Of a DNA stretch of 64,000 nucleotides, positions 1 to 7,906 are shown piece after piece. Origin of the DNA: an uncultured Vampirovibrio sp. (GTDB taxonomy: Bacteria; Cyanobacteriota; Vampirovibrionia; Gastranaerophilales; Gastranaerophilaceae); NCBI GenBank assembly GCA_910578465.1, contig CAJTPW010000001.1:558001-622000 (forward strand), read 5' to 3'. The stretch's first letter is position 1; every line of letters starts with the position of its first letter. The notes under the pieces were generated by a model. The model saw only the letters and a program-made list of their open reading frames with translations, was not told where the DNA came from and did not search any database. The translations under genes and the position numbers were made by a program.

Positions 1-33
1 ATCTTTGAAAAGTTTTTATGATATGATTGAGCT

Positions 34-777
34 ATGATGAAAACTGCTAAAATTCAAGGTTTTAATGTAAACCTTTTAAAATACGATGAAGCATTAAATT
101 TTGTTAAAACGTCTTTGGATAACGGTGAAAATATTCAAATTGTGACCATAAACCCCGAAATGATTGAGGCTGCAAAGAAAAATCCTGATTTTGCAAACGT
201 TTTAAAGTATGCTGAACTTGTTGTCCCCGATGGGGTCGGGATTAAAATTGCACTGAAACTTAAGGGTGTTAATCAGGAGCAAATCAGAGGGGTGGATTTT
301 GCTCAGAGTTTAATTGAGCTTGCGGATAAAAACGGATACAAACTTGCTCTTATCGGGGCAAAACCCGAGGTTAACGCAAAACTTGTTGAAGTATTAAAGG
401 CAAAATACCCGAATTTGAACATTGTATACAGTCATGACGGATATTTTCAAAATGAAGATTTAATTATTGATGAAATTAAAAAATCTGGTGCAAACCTTGT
501 TTTCACTGCTCTTGGCGCGCCAAAACAGGAATTTTTTAACGATAAATTAAAAACAAGCCTGCAAGGGGTTGCATCCATTGGGCTTGGCGGTACATTTGAC
601 GTGATGGCAGGCTGTGTAAAGCTTGCACCGCCCGTATACAGAAAGCTCGGGCTTGAATGGCTTTATCGAACAATCAAACAGCCTGAACGTATAAAACGAA
701 TATTTCCAACTTTGCCATTATTCCTTTTTCACAGTATAATGGAAGCAGCGGGAGAAGCTCTGGGGGGTAAAAAATAA
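34..777 (+). CDS. WecG/TagA/CpsF-family glycosyltransferase
   Basis: This 247-residue protein belongs to the WecG/TagA/CpsF family, GT26-type enzymes that move N-acetylmannosamine or a related sugar onto a lipid-linked acceptor during surface polymer synthesis. Family signatures visible are a PEM segment near residue 42, VVPDGVGI near 64, a RGVDF turn near 84 and ALGAPKQEFF near 160, and the length is typical. Two adjacent ATG codons (34 and 37) are possible starts. It is the first gene of a co-directional run and sits 5 bases before the transketolase N half. The exact sugar and acceptor cannot be read from sequence, and no other surface-polymer gene is adjacent. Confidence 0.9.
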   Translation: MMKTAKIQGFNVNLLKYDEALNFVKTSLDNGENIQIVTINPEMIEAAKKNPDFANVLKYAELVVPDGVGIKIALKLKGVNQEQIRGVDFAQSLIELADKNGYKLALIGAKPEVNAKLVEVLKAKYPNLNIVYSHDGYFQNEDLIIDEIKKSGANLVFTALGAPKQEFFNDKLKTSLQGVASIGLGGTFDVMAGCVKLAPPVYRKLGLEWLYRTIKQPERIKRIFPTLPLFLFHSIMEAAGEALGGKK

Positions 778-782
778 ATTTT

Positions 783-1616
783 ATGTCCGATAATGTTTTA
801 AAAAACGTTTCTTTTAAAGACTTTACAAATACCGTACGATGTGACATTTTAAAAATGATTCACGGGGCGAAATCGGGTCATCCGGGCGGTTCTTTATCAT
901 GTGTTGAAATTTTATCGGTGCTTTATGGAAAGATTTTAAATGTTCCTGTTGAATGGAAAAAATCTCCCGATTTTGATAAAAGGGACAGATTTATATTATC
1001 CAAAGGTCATGCAAGCGCCTGTCTATACAGTGTTCTTGCGCGTTCAGGTTTTTTCAGCCCTGATGAGCTTATGACATTCAGGAAATTCGGCTCAAGACTT
1101 CAAGGACATCCCTCAACAAGGTATGCTCTGGAGGGTATTGAAGCTTCCACAGGTTCGCTCGGACAGGGGCTTTCAATGGCATCGGGCGTTGCTCTTGCTT
1201 TAAAGCTGGATAAAAACCCTGCAAAGGTTTTTGTCCTTACAGGCGATGGAGAAATGCAGGAAGGAAGCGTCTGGGAAGCTCTAATGGCGATTTCTCACAG
1301 AAAGCTTGATAATATTGTTGTAATTGTGGATAAGAATAATCTTCAAATCGACGGTTCCTGCGATGATGTGAAATCTCTCGGAAATTTGGATAAAAAACTT
1401 GAGGCATTCGGTTTTGATGTTCAAACAGTGGACGGACATTCCGAAGAAGCCCTTACTGAAGCATTTTTAAAGGCTAAAAATTCAAACAGACCGTCTGCAA
1501 TTATTGCAAATACGGTTAAAGGCAAAGGAATTTCCTTTATGGAAAATAACGCGGGCTGGCATGGCAAGGCGCCAAAGGATTCTGAACTTCAGGCTGCAAT
1601 GGAGGAGATTAAATAA
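783..1616 (+). CDS. Transketolase N-terminal subunit
   Basis: This is the thiamine-diphosphate-binding half of a split transketolase, the pentose-phosphate enzyme that moves two-carbon units between sugar phosphates. The 277 residues carry KSGHPGGSLS near residue 30, the LSKGHAS motif near 72, and the TPP-binding segment GDGEMQEGSVWEA near 154 followed by NN. Full-length transketolase is about 650 residues. Here the pyrimidine-binding and C-terminal domains are encoded by the next gene, which starts inside this gene's stop codon (TAATG), so the two are surely co-translated. Split transketolase is known from archaea and several anaerobic bacterial lineages. Confidence 0.96.
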   Translation: MSDNVLKNVSFKDFTNTVRCDILKMIHGAKSGHPGGSLSCVEILSVLYGKILNVPVEWKKSPDFDKRDRFILSKGHASACLYSVLARSGFFSPDELMTFRKFGSRLQGHPSTRYALEGIEASTGSLGQGLSMASGVALALKLDKNPAKVFVLTGDGEMQEGSVWEALMAISHRKLDNIVVIVDKNNLQIDGSCDDVKSLGNLDKKLEAFGFDVQTVDGHSEEALTEAFLKAKNSNRPSAIIANTVKGKGISFMENNAGWHGKAPKDSELQAAMEEIK

Positions 1617-2584
1617 TGGGGCTTAATACATCTTTTCTTAAAGTTGATGGGGAAGTTAAATCTCCAAGGGCAGCATATGGCGAAACCCTTGTGGAGCTTG
1701 GTGAACAAGATAAAAATATTGTTGTTTTGGACGCAGACTTAAGCTGCTCCACACAGACTTGCATGTTTCAAAAACGCTTCCCTGAAAGGTTTTTTAACGC
1801 AGGGATAGCAGAGCAGGATTTAATGACAACGGCGGCAGGACTTGCAATAGCAGGAAAAACCCCGTTTGTAAGTACATTTGCAATGTTTGCAACCGCAAGA
1901 TGTCTTGATCAAATAAGAAATTCCATCTGTTATCCGAATTTGAATGTGAAAATTGTTGCAACACACGGCGGAATAACGGTGGGCGAGGATGGTGCTTCAC
2001 ATCAGGCGCTCGAAGACGTTTCTTTTATGCGTTCAATCCCCGGTATGACGGTAATTGTTCCTTCCGATTACAATGAGGTAAAAGAGGCGGTAAGATATGC
2101 GGCACGTACTGACGGGCCTTTTTATATCAGGGTTTCAAGGACAAATTTAAAAACCGTTTTTGATGAAACAAGTTACAAATTTAACCCTAAATGCGCTTTA
2201 AAAATAACGGAAGGCAAAGATGTTACGGTTGTAACGAACGGTGAAACATTAATTGAAGCTGTTAATGCCGCTAAAATGCTTGAAAAAGACGGTATTGCGG
2301 CTGAAATTCTCCATACTCCGCAAATTAAGCCGTTCCTTGCAAAAGAAGATTTGATTGAGAGTGTTAAAAAAACAGGCAGGGTTGTTACGGTTGAAAACCA
2401 CAGTATTATTGGCGGTATAGGTTCTGTTGTTTGTGAAACGCTTTCGGAAAACTATCCTGCACGGGTTCTTCGCATAGGTACAAATGATGTTTTCGGGCAA
2501 AGCGGCGAACAGAGAGTTTTAATGGAGCAATACGGGCTTACTGCAGAGAAATTGTACGAAAAAATTAAGGCCTTTTTAAAATAA
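1616..2584 (+). CDS. Transketolase C-terminal subunit
   Basis: This 322-residue protein has the pyrimidine-binding and C-terminal domains of transketolase and should form the active heteromer with the preceding subunit. Visible motifs are RFFNAGIAEQDLMTTAAG near residue 58, which carries the Glu that activates the TPP aminopyrimidine ring, THGGITVGEDGASHQ near 116, and the C-terminal domain from about 195 with VTVENHSIIGGIGS near 255. The ATG overlaps the upstream TAA by one base. The family also resembles DXP synthase, but DXS is one longer chain, so transketolase is the better call. Confidence 0.95.
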   Translation: MGLNTSFLKVDGEVKSPRAAYGETLVELGEQDKNIVVLDADLSCSTQTCMFQKRFPERFFNAGIAEQDLMTTAAGLAIAGKTPFVSTFAMFATARCLDQIRNSICYPNLNVKIVATHGGITVGEDGASHQALEDVSFMRSIPGMTVIVPSDYNEVKEAVRYAARTDGPFYIRVSRTNLKTVFDETSYKFNPKCALKITEGKDVTVVTNGETLIEAVNAAKMLEKDGIAAEILHTPQIKPFLAKEDLIESVKKTGRVVTVENHSIIGGIGSVVCETLSENYPARVLRIGTNDVFGQSGEQRVLMEQYGLTAEKLYEKIKAFLK

Positions 2585-2606
2585 TTAAGATAATTGGAAA
2601 AGACAT

Positions 2607-3281
2607 ATGATAGTTTTAAGAGATATTATTAAACAATATAAGAATAAATTTGCCCTCTATAATGTGAATCTGCACATTAGCCCGGGTGAATTTGTTTTCC
2701 TTGTGGGCTCATCCGGTGCAGGCAAGTCTACCTTAATGAAAATGCTTTATATGGAAGAAAAACCTACAAGGGGACAGGTTTTAGTCGGCGGGATAAACAT
2801 TGCAAATCTTCACCCGAATAAAATCCCAAACCTGAGACGCTGTATGGGGATTGTATTTCAGGACTATAAACTGCTTCAAAGCCACACCGTGTATGATAAT
2901 ATTGCATATGTTATAAGAACTATGGGTATTTCTTCAAAAGAAATCGAAGCAAGGGTTTACGGGGCACTTAAGGTTGTAGGGCTCGAGGATAAGGCAAAAT
3001 CAAAACCAACGGAACTTTCAGGGGGTGAACAGCAAAGGGTTTCAATTGCCCGCGCCATTGTAAACGGTCCGCCGCTTTTGATTGCAGATGAGCCCACAGG
3101 AAACCTTGATCCTAAAAACTCTATGGAAGTTATGCAAATATTAGAGCAGGTAAACCAGAGGGGGATTACAATTTTAGTATCTACGCATGATCATGCTATT
3201 GTAAATCATTTCAGAAAACGCGTAATTACTCTTGAAAAAGGGCAGATAATTAAAGACGTACAGGCGGGAACTTATGACTAA
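2607..3281 (+). CDS. ftsE: Cell-division ABC transporter ATPase FtsE
   Basis: FtsE is the cytoplasmic ATPase of the FtsEX complex, which links divisome assembly to activation of peptidoglycan hydrolases. The 224 residues show Walker A GSSGAGKS near residue 36, a Q-loop in VFQDYKLL near 90, signature LSGGEQQR near 138, Walker B LLIADEPTGNLD near 156 and a switch histidine in STHDHAIV. Length and the DYKLL segment fit FtsE rather than LolD or MacB ATPases. The stop overlaps the start of ftsX by 8 bases, which confirms the pair. Confidence 0.95.
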   Translation: MIVLRDIIKQYKNKFALYNVNLHISPGEFVFLVGSSGAGKSTLMKMLYMEEKPTRGQVLVGGINIANLHPNKIPNLRRCMGIVFQDYKLLQSHTVYDNIAYVIRTMGISSKEIEARVYGALKVVGLEDKAKSKPTELSGGEQQRVSIARAIVNGPPLLIADEPTGNLDPKNSMEVMQILEQVNQRGITILVSTHDHAIVNHFRKRVITLEKGQIIKDVQAGTYD

Positions 3282-4191
3282 CGGCTCAACAAGAAACAGA
3301 TTAAAACAAAAGGTAAAATCTCATATACCCAAAGATTGGTTAACGGAAATCAGAATTACGGCAAGAATTATTGCCGAAACATTTAAGGGCATAAATCAGT
3401 CGGGCCTTTTGATTAATATTGCAATTATTACGACAATGGCTGCAATATTAACGATTTTTGGGGTTATATTCAGAACAACCCTTTCTCTTTCAAGTATTGT
3501 GGAAGAGATGGGCGGCGCACTTGAATTGAGCGTTTATCTTGAGCCTCAGGCTGATGTTAATTCAACCATAAGAAATATTAAAAAACTGAAATGCGTGAAA
3601 AACGTAGGTTTTGTATCAAAGGAAAAATCCTGGAATGATATGAAGCGCGAAATTAATATGCCTGATGTTGAAAACCCGCTTCCTGATGTTTTGCGTGTAA
3701 AAGTAGACAGTATGAAAAACATTGATACTGTTTTAAATGAGGTAAAAAAGCTTCCCGATATTCAAGACACAGGGTATGCGAAGGATTTGGCTCAAAAGGC
3801 CGAGGTTTTAAATAAAATAAGTCATACGGTTACCCTTGTTGTTATGATTGTAGCGTCATTGCTGACGATTACCATTATTAACAATACTATTCAGCTTGTA
3901 ATTCAATCAAGGAAAGAAGAGATTGAAATTATGCGTCTGATGGGTGTAAGCAACTGGTATATCAAGTGTCCGCTTGTGCTCCAGGGGGCTATATATGGTT
4001 TTGCAGGCGCTTTAATTGCAGTTATTCCGATAAATATTACTCAGGGGTATTTGCAGAAAATGCATGAGTTCTTTGCAATTCCCGTATTTGGTTTTGCACA
4101 GGGGCTTGTTGTCCTGTCAGTTATACTGGTCGGTGTGATATTTGCCGCAGGCGGTAGCTTGATGAGTATCAAAAAACACCTGCAAGTTTAA
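3274..4191 (+). CDS. ftsX: Cell-division permease FtsX
   Basis: FtsX is the membrane partner of FtsE. The 305 residues show a cytoplasmic N-terminus, a first membrane segment at about 45-67, an extracytoplasmic domain (about 80-180) containing LELSVYLEPQ and FVSKEKSWNDM, and three further membrane segments near 187-210, 232-255 and 275-297. This four-segment topology is characteristic of FtsX. It overlaps ftsE, so the two are translationally coupled. No hydrolase or EnvC-like partner is adjacent. Confidence 0.94.
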   Translation: MTNGSTRNRLKQKVKSHIPKDWLTEIRITARIIAETFKGINQSGLLINIAIITTMAAILTIFGVIFRTTLSLSSIVEEMGGALELSVYLEPQADVNSTIRNIKKLKCVKNVGFVSKEKSWNDMKREINMPDVENPLPDVLRVKVDSMKNIDTVLNEVKKLPDIQDTGYAKDLAQKAEVLNKISHTVTLVVMIVASLLTITIINNTIQLVIQSRKEEIEIMRLMGVSNWYIKCPLVLQGAIYGFAGALIAVIPINITQGYLQKMHEFFAIPVFGFAQGLVVLSVILVGVIFAAGGSLMSIKKHLQV

Positions 4192-4268
4192 GTATATTAA
4201 AGGTTTTGGCGGGCCTTTGGAGGTAGGGCGGGCTTTGGCAAAGTTTATAAAATTTAACAAAGGGTAAA

Positions 4269-5081
4269 ATGCCTGAAATTGATGAAATTATAAAAGAATA
4301 TGATAATTATATGCCGCCATTGTCTGAGCCTATGGCGCGCGCACTTGAAGCCATTCGCGCCCCGCAGGCTGATACGAGGGCGCTGTCCCGTTTGCTTTTG
4401 CAGGATACAATATTGGCAAGTAAAACTTTTAAACTTGTAAATTCTACCTATTTTTCGGGCACATCAAGACAATTAACTTCAATTAATAAGGCGCTTATGT
4501 CGCTCGGGGCGATGAAGGTTAAAAATATAATTATCGCACTTGTTTTGCAGAAATTTTATGACGATGAGGGTCCAAAAAATTTATTCTCACACTCTATTGC
4601 CTGTGCTACGGCGTGCGAATTTCTTGCAAAAGAATATAAAACAATAAACGCTGATGACGCCTTTATTCTTGGGTTTTTACACGATATCGGAATGGTGATT
4701 TTTAAATCCAAGCATGGGGAAGAATATATTAAACTGCATAATGAATCTAAAGGAGACTATGAGACTCTTTTAAAGCAGGAAAAAGAGCTGTATGGAATTT
4801 CGCACTGTGAAATCGGCGCAAGACTTTGCGAGAAATGGAATATGCCAAAAATCCTTGTGGATACGATAAGGTATCATCATTTCCCAAAAGAGGCAAAAAT
4901 TCCTTTTGCAGCAGGAATTGTATACCTTGCAGACAGAATCGTATCAGTTAAGCCTGATATTATGGAAGTAAATCAGGATGTACTTGAATATTTACAGGTT
5001 TCATTTACAGATACTGTTAATTTAAGAGAGAAAATCCTTGCAAAATCAAACATTTTTCTAAAAGAACTGTCTGATTTTTAA
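4269..5081 (+). CDS. HDOD domain protein
   Basis: The protein has a single HDOD domain (about residues 15-215), an HD-related domain found in signalling proteins. Visible features are the helical N-terminal part with LLLQDTILASKTFKLVNS, a GFLHDIGMVIF segment near 137 that keeps an HD pair, and a second conserved YHHFP segment near 203. No attached receiver, GGDEF or EAL domain is present. HDOD proteins are often regulatory rather than catalytic, and the target here is unknown. It lies 77 bases after ftsX and may be part of the same transcript. It converges on ruvB. Confidence 0.88.
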   Translation: MPEIDEIIKEYDNYMPPLSEPMARALEAIRAPQADTRALSRLLLQDTILASKTFKLVNSTYFSGTSRQLTSINKALMSLGAMKVKNIIIALVLQKFYDDEGPKNLFSHSIACATACEFLAKEYKTINADDAFILGFLHDIGMVIFKSKHGEEYIKLHNESKGDYETLLKQEKELYGISHCEIGARLCEKWNMPKILVDTIRYHHFPKEAKIPFAAGIVYLADRIVSVKPDIMEVNQDVLEYLQVSFTDTVNLREKILAKSNIFLKELSDF

Positions 5082-5146
5082 GTGAGTTGTTCGGTATTTT
5101 TAACTGTGTGAGTTTGGTTTATAATATGCTTTTTGTCGCTGTTTAG

Positions 5147-6244
5147 TTAATCAAACAGCCCCATTTGTCCGTTGTCTAGCCCCGCGGGGATTTTGTATCC
5201 CAAATGTTCATAGGCTTGCTTTGTAACCGTTCTGCCCCTTAAAGTGCGCATTAAAAGCCCCGATTGCAGCAAATACGGTTCATAAACATCTTCAATAGTT
5301 CTGATGTCCTCACCCAAAGCCACTGCAAGCGTTTCCACGCCGACAGGCCCCCCGTTGTATTTTTCGATTATTAGCTTCAATAAGGCTCTATCCGTGTTAT
5401 CAAGCCCAAGGGCGTCAATATTCAGGTTATTCAGGGCTAAATTTGCGGTTTTCTTTGTAATCTTCCCGTCGGATTTTACAAGCGCATAATCGCCCGCCCT
5501 TTTAATCAGCCTGTTTGCAATCCTTGGTGTAGCGCGAGAGCGAAGCGCAATTTCCATTGCCCCCTCATCATCAATTTCCGCGTTTAAAATTTTGGCGCTT
5601 CTTTTTACAATTTTTTGAAGTTCGGTTGGTGTGTAAAATTCAAGCCTGTGAATTATTCCAAATCTGTCTCTTAGAGGGCCCGAAAGTGCACCCGCTTTTG
5701 TTGTGGCACCAATCAGGGTAAATTTTTGCACGGGAACCCGCATAGTCTTAACGGTCTGGCTTTTCCCTGTTGTTAAATCAATTGAAAAATCTTCCATTGC
5801 AGGGTATAAAATTTCCTCTGCAACCTTATTTAATCTGTGGATTTCATCAATAAATAAAATTTCTCCGCCCTTTAAGGACATTAAAATTCCTATAATGTCT
5901 CTCGGGCGCTCTAAAGCAGGGGCTGATGTTATTTTAATATCAGTACCGCACTCATTTGCAATAATATTTGCAAGGGTGGTTTTCCCAAGCCCTGGGGGAC
6001 CGTAGAATAAAAGATGGTCAAGGGGAACATTACGCTTTTTTGAAGCTTCAATTGAGATTTTAAGCGTTTCTTTCAGGCTTTTTTGTCCTATGTATTCATC
6101 GAAAGTCTTCGGACGGATGGTTTTTTCGTATGTTTCATCAAACTCGGTTGAAACTGCCTCTAAATCTTTTGTTTTGTCGGGCATTTTTTTTAAATTTTTG
6201 TCCTTTTTAGAAGGCTTGTTTTCATCGTTGTCTGAAAAAATCAT
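5147..6244 (-). CDS. ruvB: Holliday junction branch migration helicase RuvB
   Basis: RuvB is the AAA+ motor that drives Holliday junction migration with RuvA. The 365 residues contain a charged N-terminal extension of about 38 residues, then RPKTFDEYIGQ, Walker A YGPPGLGKTT at about 81-90, Walker B FIDEIH at about 131-136, sensor 1 GATTKAG near 175, the arginine finger region GPLRDRFGI, and the winged-helix domain with GGPVGVETLA near 293. The C-terminus ends GQMGLFD. The Lys/Asp-rich extension is longer than in many RuvBs. An internal ATG near residue 21 is an alternative start. ruvA and ruvC are not in the window. Confidence 0.97.
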   Translation of the reverse strand: MIFSDNDENKPSKKDKNLKKMPDKTKDLEAVSTEFDETYEKTIRPKTFDEYIGQKSLKETLKISIEASKKRNVPLDHLLFYGPPGLGKTTLANIIANECGTDIKITSAPALERPRDIIGILMSLKGGEILFIDEIHRLNKVAEEILYPAMEDFSIDLTTGKSQTVKTMRVPVQKFTLIGATTKAGALSGPLRDRFGIIHRLEFYTPTELQKIVKRSAKILNAEIDDEGAMEIALRSRATPRIANRLIKRAGDYALVKSDGKITKKTANLALNNLNIDALGLDNTDRALLKLIIEKYNGGPVGVETLAVALGEDIRTIEDVYEPYLLQSGLLMRTLRGRTVTKQAYEHLGYKIPAGLDNGQMGLFD

Positions 6245-6277
6245 AATTTTGTCACCTGAATTTAAAAAAGTGAATTT

Positions 6278-6320
6278 AAAAAAGGCGGGCTTCTTTGAAT
6301 ATTAAAACCCGCCTTTAAAA
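6278..6320 (-). terminator. Intrinsic terminator after the ArsB/NhaD-type gene
   Basis: AAAGGCGGG at 6281-6289 pairs perfectly with CCCGCCTTT at 6308-6316. Read on the minus strand the stem is followed by a run of six T. It lies 13 bases beyond the stop of the gene ending at 6329 and separates it from ruvB. Confidence 0.85.
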
Positions 6321-6328
6321 TAAAAAAT

Positions 6329-7648
6329 CTAATGTAAGAATCTAAAGTAAATGTAAGCTGTGCTCATTAAAAGTGCGAGCATTGTGATAGAGAAGCCGTA
6401 CTTTAAAAAGCGCATAAATGAAATCGGACAGCCATGTTTGTGTGCGGTTTCGGATACAATAACGTTTGCCGCAGCACCGATTATTGTCATGTTTCCGCCA
6501 AGGCATGCCCCCAGTGATAAACACCACCAGAGAGGATGTGTGTATTCAACCCCTTCGATGTTTTGGATTGTTGCAAGCATAGGCGCCATTGTTGCAGTAT
6601 AAGGGATGTTGTCGATAATACCTGACAGGATGCCTGATGCCCAAAGAATAATCATTGAAGTAGCAGCTTGAGAGCCTTCCGTTACTTTTAGAAGCCATTT
6701 TGCCATTAGGTCAATACCGCCTGCAGCTTCTAATCCGCCGATTATAATGAATAAGCCGATGAAGAAGAAAATTGTGTTCCATTCAACGCTAACCAGAAGT
6801 TTTGACGGTTTTTCAAATATCATAAGAACAGCAGCACCAATCATTGCGATTAAATATGTCGGAATGTGGGTGATGTCGTGTGTTACAAAGCCCAAAATTA
6901 CAAGCGCCAATACAATGCCTGAGCGGATTGCAAGACCTTTATGAAGAATGGTTCTTGAGTTGTCAATTTTTGTCACCATCTCCATTTTTTCAGGTGTGCT
7001 TTTTAATTGTTTTCTGAATAAGAAGATTAAAACACCTATTGTTACAAATAAAATCAATGCAACGATGTCTGTTAACTCTTTAACAAAATCCATAAAGCTG
7101 AAGCCTGCGGCAGAGCCTATGATAATATTCGGCGGGTCGCCGATAAGGGTTGCCATTCCGCCAATGTTTGAGCATAAAATTTCCGTGATTAAGAACGGAA
7201 TAGGGTCTAAATCAAGCTTTTTGCAGGCAACAAATGTTATCGGCATAACAAGGATAACCGTTGTAACGTTATCCAAAAATGCGCTTGCAACTGCCGTAAA
7301 TACGGCAAGAGCAAATAATACAAGTTTAGGCTTCCCTTTTGTTGCTTTCAACATTTCGTTTGCAACCCATTTAAACATGCCTGAACGTGCGCAAATGTGT
7401 ACAATTATCATCATTGAAACAAGAAGGAAAATAACGTTAAAATCGATGTAGTTGATAAAGTATTGTCCAAGTGTTTCAGGTGTTTTATCAGAGCTTAAAA
7501 GCCCTAAAAACAAGGTAGCACAGGCACCGAGAAGTGCAACCGTTACCTTTGAAATTTTTTCCCAGGCGATAAAAATATATGCAACGATTAAAATGGTTGC
7601 AGAAAGCATTATCGCATTGTTTTGTGCAAACTGATGTATGTTCTCCAC
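6329..7648 (-). CDS. ArsB/NhaD-type ion transporter (SLC13-like superfamily)
   Basis: This 439-residue integral membrane protein has about 11-12 hydrophobic segments and the family's duplicated architecture. Typical motifs are SAFLDNVTTVILVMP near residue 122 and its second-half counterpart GIIDNIPYTATMAP near 345. ATLIGDPPNIIIGSAAG near 167 and GGNMTIIGAAANVI near 385 carry the paired substrate-site loops. Members exchange Na+/H+ or move arsenite or organic anions, and the substrate is not predictable here. The start is a GTG at 7648 with an AGGAGG ribosome-binding site just upstream. The gene is monocistronic, bounded by a terminator downstream. Confidence 0.85.
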   Translation of the reverse strand: MENIHQFAQNNAIMLSATILIVAYIFIAWEKISKVTVALLGACATLFLGLLSSDKTPETLGQYFINYIDFNVIFLLVSMMIIVHICARSGMFKWVANEMLKATKGKPKLVLFALAVFTAVASAFLDNVTTVILVMPITFVACKKLDLDPIPFLITEILCSNIGGMATLIGDPPNIIIGSAAGFSFMDFVKELTDIVALILFVTIGVLIFLFRKQLKSTPEKMEMVTKIDNSRTILHKGLAIRSGIVLALVILGFVTHDITHIPTYLIAMIGAAVLMIFEKPSKLLVSVEWNTIFFFIGLFIIIGGLEAAGGIDLMAKWLLKVTEGSQAATSMIILWASGILSGIIDNIPYTATMAPMLATIQNIEGVEYTHPLWWCLSLGACLGGNMTIIGAAANVIVSETAHKHGCPISFMRFLKYGFSITMLALLMSTAYIYFRFLH

Positions 7649-7906
7649 AAAAAACCTCCTCTTTTAATTTTACCCGATTACATTAATTCTATCCGCTGAA
7701 ACATTTTAGTCAATTTTGAGGATGCGGTTGGTATAAAGCCCGTGAGCTTTTGAAATAATATTGTGTTTTGTTAATTGTCTGCCTTAATATCCAATTTGGC
7801 GGTATATTTTTTATGTTTGTGTTAAGATTTTTAATGGAAAGTGTATTGCTTTTATAAAAGTATTTCACTTATTTAAAATATATTTTATTGGGGAGAAAAT
7901 AAATAA

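Noticed and set aside
6948..7451. Open frame of 167 codons on the plus strand
   Set aside because: It is antisense to the ArsB/NhaD-type gene, has no ribosome-binding site and no family resemblance.
7649..7906. secA promoter and translational control element
   Set aside because: Only a weak TTGCTT with TTATTT at 17-base spacing is visible, and no arrest peptide frame such as secM is present.
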